Part shown: in pieces, positions 10,039 through 19,382 of the stretch | Layout: every line of letters begins with the position of its first letter | How positions within the stretch are numbered: position 1 is the first letter of the stretch | Assembly: GCF_026242055.1 (NCBI RefSeq) | Contig: NZ_JAPJDL010000006.1 | Span: 124,001 to 188,000 of the forward strand | From: Lentzea sp. NEAU-D7 | GTDB lineage: Bacteria > Actinomycetota > Actinomycetes > Mycobacteriales > Pseudonocardiaceae | Direction of reading: 5' to 3' | Length of the DNA stretch: 64,000 nucleotides | The notes under the pieces: model-generated | Told to the model about the DNA's origin: nothing | What the model saw: only the letters and a program-made list of their open reading frames with translations | The model's database searches: none | Made by a program: the position numbers and the translations under genes

Positions 10039-10419
10039 CTTCAGGCGACTCCACGCTATCCGGCACCTCTGTGTGCCGGGTCCGACCCCACCCTAGATGG
10101 GGTGGCGGCCGTCACCGGCAACGGGAGGGGCTCTGACGGACCACTGAATCGAGGGCTGAATCGAGTCACATCATCAGTGGCGACAAGGGTTTCCGCTCCG
10201 TGGACGCGACCGGGCGCCGGCGAACTCCGCCGGCCCCGACACCCGGTCGGTCCACAGCTTTCATCCGATCATGGGTCCAGCGGCGTCGTGACCACCGCCG
10301 AACCGCAAGACATCACCAGCCCGCCCACCGCTGGTCGCCGTGCAGCCGCTCGCGCGACTCCTCGCCCCGCGCAGGGCAGGAGAGGTTGGGCAAGGCTTGA
10401 GGTGTGGTGCTGACCACCC
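10039..10419 (-). other. 381-bp spacer upstream of gdh
   Basis: No open frame here has coding character. The spacer holds an interrupted inverted repeat at 10208-10248 (outer 7-bp arms 10208-10214/10242-10248, inner 7-bp arms 10216-10222/10228-10234). This may terminate the TPR-protein transcript or lie in the gdh leader. The gdh promoter should lie here but no convincing -35/-10 pair could be singled out. Confidence 0.5.
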
Positions 10420-13400
10420 TCACGCCCCCGGCAGCGTCCAGCCGGGAGGCCCGTCCGCCCGGAACGGACGAATAGGACCGGTCGTCTCGCTGTCCGACGG
10501 CACGGGAGCGATCGGCCCGGTCTTCTCCTGCGCGGACTCCGGCGTCGACGCCGCGAGGAACGAGGACTCCTGGCTCACCGGCTGCTGGACGCCGAAACGC
10601 TGGCCCGTCCCGAACACCGCGTCCGGCGGTGCCGCTGCCTCCGAGTCCCGCTGGGAGCCGAAGGACAGACCCGGACGAAACAACGCCTCCGAGCTCGGCG
10701 GAGTGTCCGCCGCCGAATCCTGCTGGACCCCGAAACGCTGCCCCGAACCGAATGCGGAATCCGGTGAAGCCGACGGCTCAGCCATCGAGTCCTGCACGCC
10801 GAACGACCGGCCCGAGCCGAACAACCCGTCCGGCGAGGCCGACGAATCAGCTGCCGAGTCCTGCGCACCGAACGACCGGCCAGAGCCGAACACCGCATCC
10901 GACGACGCCGCCGAGTCCTGCTGCGCGTCGAAAGATCGGCCCGAGCCGAACAGCGCGTCCGACTCCTGCTGGGAGCCACCCGGCTGACCCGGCTGCGGGA
11001 ACGCGTCCGAGCCGGCCGCAGCGTCTCCCAGTCCCGAGCCGGTCTGGAGGTCAGTGGCCGCGCTGAACGGCTCGCCGTGCCGCGACGCCGTGTCCGTGCC
11101 GGCGAGTGGCTCGGCTTCGGCGGGAAGGGCCGGCTGGCCCGGCGTGGTGTCCGGTTCGGGCGATGCCGCCGACCAGTCCGAGGCGCTCAGGTCCGGGACT
11201 TCGAGCAGTTCCTCGTCGGAGCGACGGCCCGTCTCGTAGGCGACCAGCGCCTCGGCCAGCAGGTCGGCGAGGCTCAGGTCGCTCGGCCTGCGGCGGCTGC
11301 TGGGGCGGCCTGTCCGGCCGGTGGACTCGCTCGCCGAGGTGGTGCGTGAGGCGTCGCCTGCCGCGTCGGGCTCGCCGACCGCGCGGAAACGCTTCTCCGT
11401 CGGCGCGTCGGGGTCGGGCGGCACCAGCTCGCCCGGTTGCTCCCCGAGGGCCGCCGCATCGGCGCTGTGGCCCGGCTCGGCGCTGTGCTCCGGCTGGGAG
11501 CCGAAACCCGGCGGGGAGCCGAAGGACTGGGTGCCGAACGTGGTCTGCGTGCCGAAGCTGGTCTGGGTGCCGAACGCCGGCTGGCTCTGGTCCGGCTGCG
11601 ACTGCACGCGCACCGGGGCCGTCGGGATGTCCGACGAGTCGTCGTCCACGTCCGCCGAGCTCAGGAACGTCGTCGACATCAGGTCCCGTTCCGGGGCCTG
11701 CGGGATCTCGTCCGGAACCGGCACGGACGGGATCGGGTCCGGGATCGGCGGGAGCGGCTTGTGCTCGGGTTCCGGCTCCTCGTCCGGGGCTTCCGCCGGC
11801 GTGGGCGGGACGGGGATGGAGGCGGCGGGCTTCGGCTTCGAGGTGCTGAAGTCGAGACCGCTGAAGTCCAGGTCCGGCAGCTTGCGCTCGTCCGGGTCCG
11901 CGGCGGCGGGAAAACCACCGGCCGGGGTGTGCGGCGGGTACGCGGGCTCGTCGACGTGGGGGCCGAAGTCCGGGGCCGCCGGCGGACGGGAGAACGCCGC
12001 GGCGAGCCCCGAGCGGCCCGGGCTGTCCGGGGAGGCCGGGTCGCCGTAGTAGCCGGGACGGGCCGAGATGCCGGAGTCCTCGAAGTAGTTCTGCGACGCT
12101 TCCGCGGCGGGACCGTCCTGGCGCAGGCCCGACGGGGGTTCCACGCGCCACGACGGGGTCTTGGACTCCGGCTCCGCGTCACGGGCGCGGCGACGGCCTC
12201 CTGCTCGCAGGCCCTTGGCCTTGAGCATGTCCAGCACGCTCTCCGACTGCGACCCGGACGCCTCGTCGCGCGCGGCGGCCTCCGCACGAGCCGCTTCCTC
12301 ACGGGCGGCGGCTTCCTTGGCGGCCTCTTCGCGTTCGACGGCCTGGCGGGCGACCTCCTGGTGCGCCGCCTCCTGACGGGCCACGTCGCGGCGGACCGCC
12401 TCCAGGCGCGCTGCCTCGCGGCGAGCTTCCTCCTGCCGCACGGCTTCCTGACGCGCGGCTTCCTGCCTGGCCAGTTCCTGACGCGCCTCCTCCTGGCGGG
12501 CGGCTTCCAGCCGGGCGGCCTCCTGGCGGGCGGCCTCCAGGCGTGCCGCTTCCAGCCGGGCGGCCTCCTGACGAGCCTCCTCCTGGCGTGCCGCCTCCAG
12601 CCTGGCCGCTTCCTGACGTGCCGCCTCCAGCCGGGCGGCCTCCTGACGAGCCTCCTCCTGGCGTGCCGCCTCCAGCCGGGCAGCCTCCTGGCGAGCGGCC
12701 TCTTCACGCGCCGCTTCCTGGCGAGCGGCTTCCTCGGCGGCCTGGGCTTCGCGTTCGGCCTGGGCGCGTTGTTCGGCGCGGGCCTGGCGTTCCGCCTCGA
12801 TCTGGCGGCGGGCCTCGCGCTGCAGCTCCATGAGCTGCTGCTCGACCTTGCGCTTGCGCTCCTGCTCGACGCTGAGCGCGGGCTGCTCCTGCTTGGGTTC
12901 TGGCTCCGGAAGTGCTGGTGTGATGGGGATTTCGGCGATGGTGGTCGGCCGGTCGTCGTCGATCTCGCCGGCGGCCACGCGGGCGGCGCGGCGGCGGCCG
13001 CTCACCATCGCGCCCGCGGACGCGATCAGGCCGGAGGCGGGGACGGTGCGGTCGGAGGAAGACGATGAGGATGACGGCAGGGGTGCGGGTGGCGGTTCCA
13101 CGGCTTCCGGGGTCTTGTCATCGGGCTCGCCGAACGGCTGGACCATGCGCCACCGGTCGGCGGCGTGTTGTCGGGCCGCGGACAAACCTTCCACGGTCAT
13201 GTCTTCGGCAGCGCGCCGGACGCGCTTGACCTTCAGCCCGTCGCCCTTGCGGACCTGGACCGGGCGCCACTGCCGGAGTTGTTGCTTCAGTGCGGCGGAC
13301 AGCACGCCGTCGGTGACCACCTGCATGCCCTCGACGGGCCGGAGCACGCTCGCCAGCTGCTGGTGCAGATCGGCGGGCTGGCGGTGGACGCCGGAGAACT

Positions 13401-14445
13401 CGGCGGCGAGCCGGGCGCGCACCGCGTAGACGGCGCGCGCACGGCGGCGTTCGGCTGCGTGGGCGGAGCGCAGGTCGGTCAGCGCGTCGGCCAGTTCACC
13501 GGACACCTCGTGCACGTGGGCCAGAGCGAGCAGGCTTTCGGCCAGCAACGTGTCGAGCTGGTGGCGTTCGGCGCTCGTCGCCGCCTCGCGCAGCATCTCC
13601 CTGGCCAGCGCGACCCTGCCGGCGGGCAGGTGCACGCGCGTGGCCAGCGCCAGGCGCAACCACCCCACCGAGGACGCCGACGGCGCACGCACCGGGAGGT
13701 CGAGCAGCGGCGCGCCGACCTCGCTCGCGTCGAGCAGGCGGTTCGCGTCCATCAGCGAGAGCGCCAGCTCCAGCGTGAGCCGGCCGGCGGCCTGGCCGCT
13801 GTCCGCGCACGGATCGGAGAACCTGCTCAGCAGGTCGAGGCCTTCACGGGCGGCGCTGATGGCGGCGGCGAGATCACCCCACCGCCGGTGCTGCGCGGCC
13901 TGCACCGCGCGGATCAGGCCGCGCAGCAGCAGGCGTGCGTCGTCGTCGAGCGTCGTGTCGGCGACGTAGAGCTGGTCCGCCTCGGCGAGGGCCCGCGTGG
14001 GCTCGTCGCCGCGGCCGACCGTGACGAGGCATTCGCTGGCCTGCACCAGGGCGGACGCCCGCAGTTCCGCGGGCACGTCCGGCGCTTCGAGCACCGGCGT
14101 GACCGCGGCGAACCCCGTCAGCGGGGCTCCCACGGACCGCGCGCACGCCGCGAGTTCGACCCTCAGCAGCCACGCGGTCTCGTACTCACCGGCGGCCTCG
14201 GCGGCCTTCAAGGCGTCGATCGCCCTGTCTGCGAAGCGGACACCGCGGCCCATGCGGTTGCCCGCGAAGACCACCAGCGACTCCGCACGCAGGCGGTCGG
14301 CTTCGTCGCGGCGGGTGGAGGCGAGCGCGACCGCTCGCTCGCCCAGCACCAGAGCGAGCTCGGGTGCGCGCCAACGCAGCATCCAGGCGGGCACGACCAG
14401 CGTGCTCACCTCGACGTTCGCCTGCGTCTCGCCCCTCGCCGCCAC
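10420..14445 (-). CDS. Large TPR / coiled-coil / FG-repeat protein of unknown function
   Basis: A 1341-residue soluble protein with four parts. (1) Residues about 1-370 are alpha-helical tandem repeats of TPR character. (2) A basic segment and a Ser run (about 460) come next. (3) Residues about 515-730 form a very long charged helix of repeated ARQEAARLEAARQEE-like units, a TolA-like coiled coil. (4) The C-terminal half is Pro/Ser/Asp-rich and disordered, with two blocks of Phe-Gly repeats: about 955-985 (FGTQ units) and about 1162-1288 (six units of the type FGSGRSFGAQQD). The GTG start lies 18 bases after the ettA stop, so it is probably co-transcribed with ettA, and gdh lies 381 bases downstream. 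No enzyme motif is visible. It looks like a scaffold or a polar/cell-cycle organising protein, but that is inference. Internal repeats could make assembly of this region error-prone. Confidence 0.85.
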   Translation of the reverse strand: MAARGETQANVEVSTLVVPAWMLRWRAPELALVLGERAVALASTRRDEADRLRAESLVVFAGNRMGRGVRFADRAIDALKAAEAAGEYETAWLLRVELAACARSVGAPLTGFAAVTPVLEAPDVPAELRASALVQASECLVTVGRGDEPTRALAEADQLYVADTTLDDDARLLLRGLIRAVQAAQHRRWGDLAAAISAAREGLDLLSRFSDPCADSGQAAGRLTLELALSLMDANRLLDASEVGAPLLDLPVRAPSASSVGWLRLALATRVHLPAGRVALAREMLREAATSAERHQLDTLLAESLLALAHVHEVSGELADALTDLRSAHAAERRRARAVYAVRARLAAEFSGVHRQPADLHQQLASVLRPVEGMQVVTDGVLSAALKQQLRQWRPVQVRKGDGLKVKRVRRAAEDMTVEGLSAARQHAADRWRMVQPFGEPDDKTPEAVEPPPAPLPSSSSSSSDRTVPASGLIASAGAMVSGRRRAARVAAGEIDDDRPTTIAEIPITPALPEPEPKQEQPALSVEQERKRKVEQQLMELQREARRQIEAERQARAEQRAQAEREAQAAEEAARQEAAREEAARQEAARLEAARQEEARQEAARLEAARQEAARLEAARQEEARQEAARLEAARLEAARQEAARLEAARQEEARQELARQEAARQEAVRQEEARREAARLEAVRRDVARQEAAHQEVARQAVEREEAAKEAAAREEAARAEAAARDEASGSQSESVLDMLKAKGLRAGGRRRARDAEPESKTPSWRVEPPSGLRQDGPAAEASQNYFEDSGISARPGYYGDPASPDSPGRSGLAAAFSRPPAAPDFGPHVDEPAYPPHTPAGGFPAAADPDERKLPDLDFSGLDFSTSKPKPAASIPVPPTPAEAPDEEPEPEHKPLPPIPDPIPSVPVPDEIPQAPERDLMSTTFLSSADVDDDSSDIPTAPVRVQSQPDQSQPAFGTQTSFGTQTTFGTQSFGSPPGFGSQPEHSAEPGHSADAAALGEQPGELVPPDPDAPTEKRFRAVGEPDAAGDASRTTSASESTGRTGRPSSRRRPSDLSLADLLAEALVAYETGRRSDEELLEVPDLSASDWSAASPEPDTTPGQPALPAEAEPLAGTDTASRHGEPFSAATDLQTGSGLGDAAAGSDAFPQPGQPGGSQQESDALFGSGRSFDAQQDSAASSDAVFGSGRSFGAQDSAADSSASPDGLFGSGRSFGVQDSMAEPSASPDSAFGSGQRFGVQQDSAADTPPSSEALFRPGLSFGSQRDSEAAAPPDAVFGTGQRFGVQQPVSQESSFLAASTPESAQEKTGPIAPVPSDSETTGPIRPFRADGPPGWTLPGA
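10582..10960 (-). repeat. Tandem FG-type repeat block in the large TPR protein
   Basis: Six degenerate copies of a unit of about 20-27 residues, each with a core of the type (A/V/L)FGSG(R/Q)(S/R)FG(A/V)QQD. The repeats are in frame and vary in both protein and DNA, so they are old protein repeats rather than a recent DNA satellite. Confidence 0.85.
12250..12840 (-). repeat. Repetitive coding region for Ala/Arg/Glu coiled coil
   Basis: The DNA is built of near-identical units of about 15-30 bases encoding EAARQEAARLEAARQEE-like heptads. Runs of identical units around 12490-12700 are prone to slippage, so copy number may vary between strains. Confidence 0.8.
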
Positions 14446-14463
14446 GACGTCGCCGTTGCCCTC

Positions 14464-16140
<1,677 letters not shown>

Positions 16141-16147
16141 GGCGGCG

Positions 16148-16153
16148 ATCGTA
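16148..16153 (-). promoter_or_regulatory. -10 element for leaderless ettA transcript
   Basis: TACGAT on the minus strand lies 7 bases before the ettA ATG and no Shine-Dalgarno sequence is present, so transcription likely starts at or beside the A of the start codon. Confidence 0.6.
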
Positions 16154-16402
16154 GAGCGGTGCCCAGAGGCTCCTGACCTCGGTCGCCGACAAGCAGGCGC
16201 TCACCCCTGGATCGAGCGTCACGCGACTCGGTGACCAGCTCGTTCCGTTCGAACGTGAACGACTCTCGGCGATCGGTCCTCGGCAGCCCCGATCTACGAG
16301 CTTCCCTCCTTCTTCGTGGATCTCGGTACGTGCATTCTTCTCCGGCGACACCGCCGGATCGGGTGGGTTCCCGAAGTCCGGGACCGGGTTGCCCCGAACG
16401 GC

Positions 16403-16813
16403 TCAGAACGGAACGGGTTCCTCGGCGAGATCTTCGGCCCGCGGTTCAACGAGCGGGGCGGAGCCCAGTGACTGCACCCGGCTCAAGTCCAGCCCGACGT
16501 GCGACGCGTCGACGCTGAGCGCCTGCCGTTTCACGTCGTCCTTCTCGTAATGACGGATCCGCAGCTTGCCCTGGACGATCACGGGGTCACCCTTGGACAG
16601 CGTGGTCTTCACGCTGTCGGCGAGCTTGCGCCAGCACGACACGCCGAGCCACAACGACTCGCCGTCCTCCCAGTCGCCGTTCGCCGTGTTGTACCGGCGC
16701 TCGGTCGAGTTGACGCGGAAGAACGCGTTCGTCTTGCCGTCCTCGCCGTGCTTGTAGGTGATGTCGCTGACGACAGTGCCAACAACGGTGATCACGGTGG
16801 AATTCCAGGACAT
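16403..16813 (-). CDS. ssb: Single-stranded DNA-binding protein paralogue
   Basis: A 136-residue OB-fold protein beginning MSWNSTVITVVGTVV, with the typical SSB pattern of strands (FFRVNSTER, GDPVIVQGKLRIR). The frame is open 50 codons further upstream, but the ATG at 16813 has GGAGG 9 bases before it and matches the start of SSB homology. The tail is short and ends EEPVPF rather than the classic DDDIPF, so contact with SSB-tail partners may be altered. In M. tuberculosis the matching gene is the second SSB (Rv2478c), distinct from the essential ssb next to rpsF/rpsR. Here it follows the same ettA neighbourhood. Confidence 0.9.
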   Translation of the reverse strand: MSWNSTVITVVGTVVSDITYKHGEDGKTNAFFRVNSTERRYNTANGDWEDGESLWLGVSCWRKLADSVKTTLSKGDPVIVQGKLRIRHYEKDDVKRQALSVDASHVGLDLSRVQSLGSAPLVEPRAEDLAEEPVPF

Positions 16814-17010
16814 CGGGCTCGCCTCCAGGTCGCGGGGTTCTGGTCCAGGTTGCTCCGGAGGCGGGTGACCGGGGCGGGGTGGCGGCGGATCTGTGGACAA
16901 CTCGCGGGGTGTGGACAGGTCGAGATCTTGAACGGGTGCCAACCGCGGAATTGTCGGGGTCACGTGCTAGGGCGGCGCTGGAGCAGGACGAGTGAGTGAG
17001 CGCCCACTCA

Positions 17011-17040
17011 TTGACATGAGTGAGTACTCACTCATACAGT
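17011..17040 (+). promoter_or_regulatory. TetR promoter with palindromic operator in its spacer
   Basis: TTGACA (17011-17016) and TACAGT (17035-17040) form a -35/-10 pair with an 18-base spacer. Positions 17016-17035 are the perfect 20-bp palindrome ATGAGTGAGTACTCACTCAT, filling the spacer. A degenerate half-copy (TGAGTGAGCGCCCACTCA) lies at 16993-17010. The -10 is 7 bases before the GTG at 17048, so the transcript is probably leaderless. This is the expected layout for autorepression by the TetR protein encoded next. Confidence 0.85.
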
Positions 17041-17047
17041 TGCGGAC

Positions 17048-17659
17048 GTGTCAGAGGAACCACGCCGCCGCCGCGCCCCCGCGATGAGCCCGGAAGATCG
17101 CCGCGAGGCGATCGTCCAGGCCACGCTGCCGCTCGTCGTGAAGACGGGCGCGAACGTCACCACCAGCCAGATCGCCGCCGCGGCCGGGATCGCGGAGGGC
17201 ACGGTGTTCCGCGTCTTCAAGGACAAGGCGGAGCTGCTCGACGCGTGCATCCAACGCGCGCTGGAGTCGGACGAAGAGGTCGCGCGGATCGAGGCGATCC
17301 CGGCGGACGTGCCACTCGAAGAGCGGCTCACCGCGGGAGTCGCGGCGTTCAGCGGCTACCTCGACCGGATGTGGGGCGTCATGGGCGCGCTGCGCGAGTC
17401 CGGCTACGAACCGCGCCACGAGGACCACAAGAAGCACAAGGGACCGCCGATCGGCATGCAGCGGCTGTCCGACGCCATCGCCGGCCTGTTCGGCGACGCG
17501 GAGCTGCGCGTCAGCCCCGACCTCGCCGGCCGGATGCTGCTCGGCGCCGTCTTCACGAACCGCATGGGCCCGGGTTTCGGCCAGACCGCCGCCGAACCCG
17601 CCGCCATCGTGGAGCTGTTCCTGCACGGAGCACTCGAATCAGGGGGAACAGATGTCTGA
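17048..17659 (+). CDS. TetR-family transcriptional repressor of the adjacent ABC exporter
   Basis: A 203-residue regulator with the N-terminal helix-turn-helix at about residues 20-60 (TTSQIAAAAGIAEGTVFRVFKDKAELLDAC) and an alpha-helical ligand domain. Its gene is the first of a three-gene unit: its stop overlaps the ATG of the ATPase gene by 8 bases. It should bind the 20-bp palindrome in its own promoter and be released by a compound exported by the transporter. The ligand is unknown. The start codon is the GTG directly after the promoter; there is no Shine-Dalgarno sequence. Confidence 0.9.
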   Translation: MSEEPRRRRAPAMSPEDRREAIVQATLPLVVKTGANVTTSQIAAAAGIAEGTVFRVFKDKAELLDACIQRALESDEEVARIEAIPADVPLEERLTAGVAAFSGYLDRMWGVMGALRESGYEPRHEDHKKHKGPPIGMQRLSDAIAGLFGDAELRVSPDLAGRMLLGAVFTNRMGPGFGQTAAEPAAIVELFLHGALESGGTDV

Positions 17660-18575
17660 GCTCATGATCGAAGCCCACGAGGTGAGCAAGAAGTTCGGCG
17701 ACGTGAACGCGCTCGACGGCGTGAGCGTCACCGCGAAGAAGGGCTCCGTTCTCGGCCTTCTCGGCCACAACGGCGCCGGCAAGACCACGCTGGTCAACCT
17801 CCTCACGACGATGCTGCCCCCGTCCAGCGGCACCGCGAGGGTCGCGGGGTTCGACGTCGTGAAGCAGAGCCACGAGGTCCGCAGCCGCATCGGCTTGACC
17901 GGCCAGTTCGCCGCCGTCGACGAGCAGCTCAGCGGCCACGACAACCTCGTCCTGATCGCCCGCCTGCTCGGCGCCGGCCGCAAGCAGGCCCACTCGCGCG
18001 CGGACGACCTGCTGGAGCAGTTCGACCTCACCGACGCCGCCAAGCGCAACGCCAAGACCTACTCCGGTGGCATGCGCCGCCGCCTCGACCTCGCCGCGTC
18101 CCTGGTCGGCAACCCCGGCGTGCTGTTCCTCGACGAGCCGACCACCGGCCTCGACCCGGCCAGCCGCCTCGCGATGTGGGAGATCGTCGAGAAGCTCGTC
18201 GCGGACGGCACGACCGTGCTGCTCACGACCCAGTACCTGGACGAGGCCGACCGCCTGGCCGACTCGATCACGGTGCTGTCGCACGGGAAGGTCGTCGCGT
18301 CCGGCACCTCGGCCGAGCTGAAGGCCCAGGTCGGCCAGCGCACGGTCACCGTCACGCTCGACTCGGTGTCCGAAGTGGACGTCGCGCTCAAGGCCATCAA
18401 CTCCGTGGGGCTCAGCCCCGTCGCGGAGGGCCTCACGCTCACGACGCCCGTCAGCGCGTCACGCGACCTTGCGACAGTCGTGCGCGCGTTGGACGACAAC
18501 GGCTTGGAGGCGCACGAAATCGGCCTCAAGGAGCCGACTCTGGACGACGTCTACCTCACTCTCGCCGCGAACTAG
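17652..18575 (+). CDS. ABC transporter ATP-binding protein, DrrA type
   Basis: A 307-residue ATPase of the daunorubicin-resistance (DrrA) group. It has Walker A GHNGAGKTT, the signature YSGGMRRRLDLA and Walker B VLFLDEPTTGLD, followed by the C-terminal extension typical of DrrA. It energises the permease encoded 9 bases downstream and probably exports a hydrophobic compound. AGGGGGA at 17641-17647 precedes the ATG, inside the end of the TetR gene, so translation is coupled. Substrate unknown. Confidence 0.93.
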   Translation: MSELMIEAHEVSKKFGDVNALDGVSVTAKKGSVLGLLGHNGAGKTTLVNLLTTMLPPSSGTARVAGFDVVKQSHEVRSRIGLTGQFAAVDEQLSGHDNLVLIARLLGAGRKQAHSRADDLLEQFDLTDAAKRNAKTYSGGMRRRLDLAASLVGNPGVLFLDEPTTGLDPASRLAMWEIVEKLVADGTTVLLTTQYLDEADRLADSITVLSHGKVVASGTSAELKAQVGQRTVTVTLDSVSEVDVALKAINSVGLSPVAEGLTLTTPVSASRDLATVVRALDDNGLEAHEIGLKEPTLDDVYLTLAAN

Positions 18576-18584
18576 GGGGAAATC

Positions 18585-19382
18585 ATGGCGACCTTGACCT
18601 GGCACGGCAGCAGCTACCCGACACAAGTCCTCGTACTGACCGGCCGTTCTCTGCGCGCATTGCTGCGCACGCCCGCTCTCGTCTTCTTCAGCATCCTGCA
18701 ACCGCTGATCATGCTGACGCTGTTCAGCCAGATCTTCGGCAGCATCACGTCCACGGCGAACTTCCCGCCGGGCATGAGTTACATCAACTACCTGCTGCCC
18801 GCGATCCTCGTGAACACCGCGATGCAGTCCTCTCTCGCATCCGGCATCGGGCTCGTGCAGGACATGTCGAACGGTGTGCTCGCACGGTTCCGTTCGCTGC
18901 CCATCCGCCCGAGCACGGTTCTGTTGGCACGCAACCTGTCCGACGCCGTCCGCACGGCGTTCCAGCTGGTGCTGATGATCGCGTTCGGGGTCCTGGTGTT
19001 CGGGTTCCGGCCCGACGGCGGCATGCTCGGCACCCTCGCCGCGCTGGGTCTGGCGCTGGTCGTCGGCTGGGCGCTGAGCTGGGTGTTCATCGCGATCGCG
19101 GCGTGGGTGCGCAAGGCCGAGCTGATGCAGACCGTCGGCTTCCTGGCGATGTTCCCGCTGATGTTCGCGTCCAGCGCGTTCGTGCCGATCAGCGGTCTGC
19201 CGGGCTGGTTGCAGGCGGTCGCGAAGGTCAACCCGCTGACGTACGCCGTCGACGCCGCCCGCAGCCTCGCGCTCGCCCACCCCGTCACGGGTGTGGCCGG
19301 CGCGCTGGTCACGAGCGGCGTGATCGCGGCGATCGGTGCGTTCTTCGCGGTCCGCGGCTTCCGCCGCCCGCTCTCGGTCTAG
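18585..19382 (+). CDS. ABC transporter permease, DrrB / ABC-2 type
   Basis: A 265-residue integral membrane protein with six predicted helices and the ABC-2 pattern (FSILQPLIMLTLFSQIFG near residue 31, FASSAFVPISGLPGWLQ near 200). It pairs with the upstream ATPase to make a dimeric exporter. AGGGGG lies about 6 bases before the ATG. Its stop codon shares the tetranucleotide CTAG (19379-19382) with the stop codon of the convergent CopD/CtaG gene, so there is no room for a terminator between them. Confidence 0.93.
   Translation: MATLTWHGSSYPTQVLVLTGRSLRALLRTPALVFFSILQPLIMLTLFSQIFGSITSTANFPPGMSYINYLLPAILVNTAMQSSLASGIGLVQDMSNGVLARFRSLPIRPSTVLLARNLSDAVRTAFQLVLMIAFGVLVFGFRPDGGMLGTLAALGLALVVGWALSWVFIAIAAWVRKAELMQTVGFLAMFPLMFASSAFVPISGLPGWLQAVAKVNPLTYAVDAARSLALAHPVTGVAGALVTSGVIAAIGAFFAVRGFRRPLSV

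Noticed and set aside
5020..10413. Very long plus-strand open frame antisense to gdh (about 1800 codons)
   Set aside because: It is the mirror of the gdh codon bias in GC-rich DNA; its translation is Arg/Val/Asp-rich with no domain, while the minus strand encodes a clear glutamate dehydrogenase.
10582..10960. Tandem repeats considered as a CRISPR array
   Set aside because: Units are in-frame protein repeats with variable DNA, no constant repeat with unique spacers, and no cas genes.
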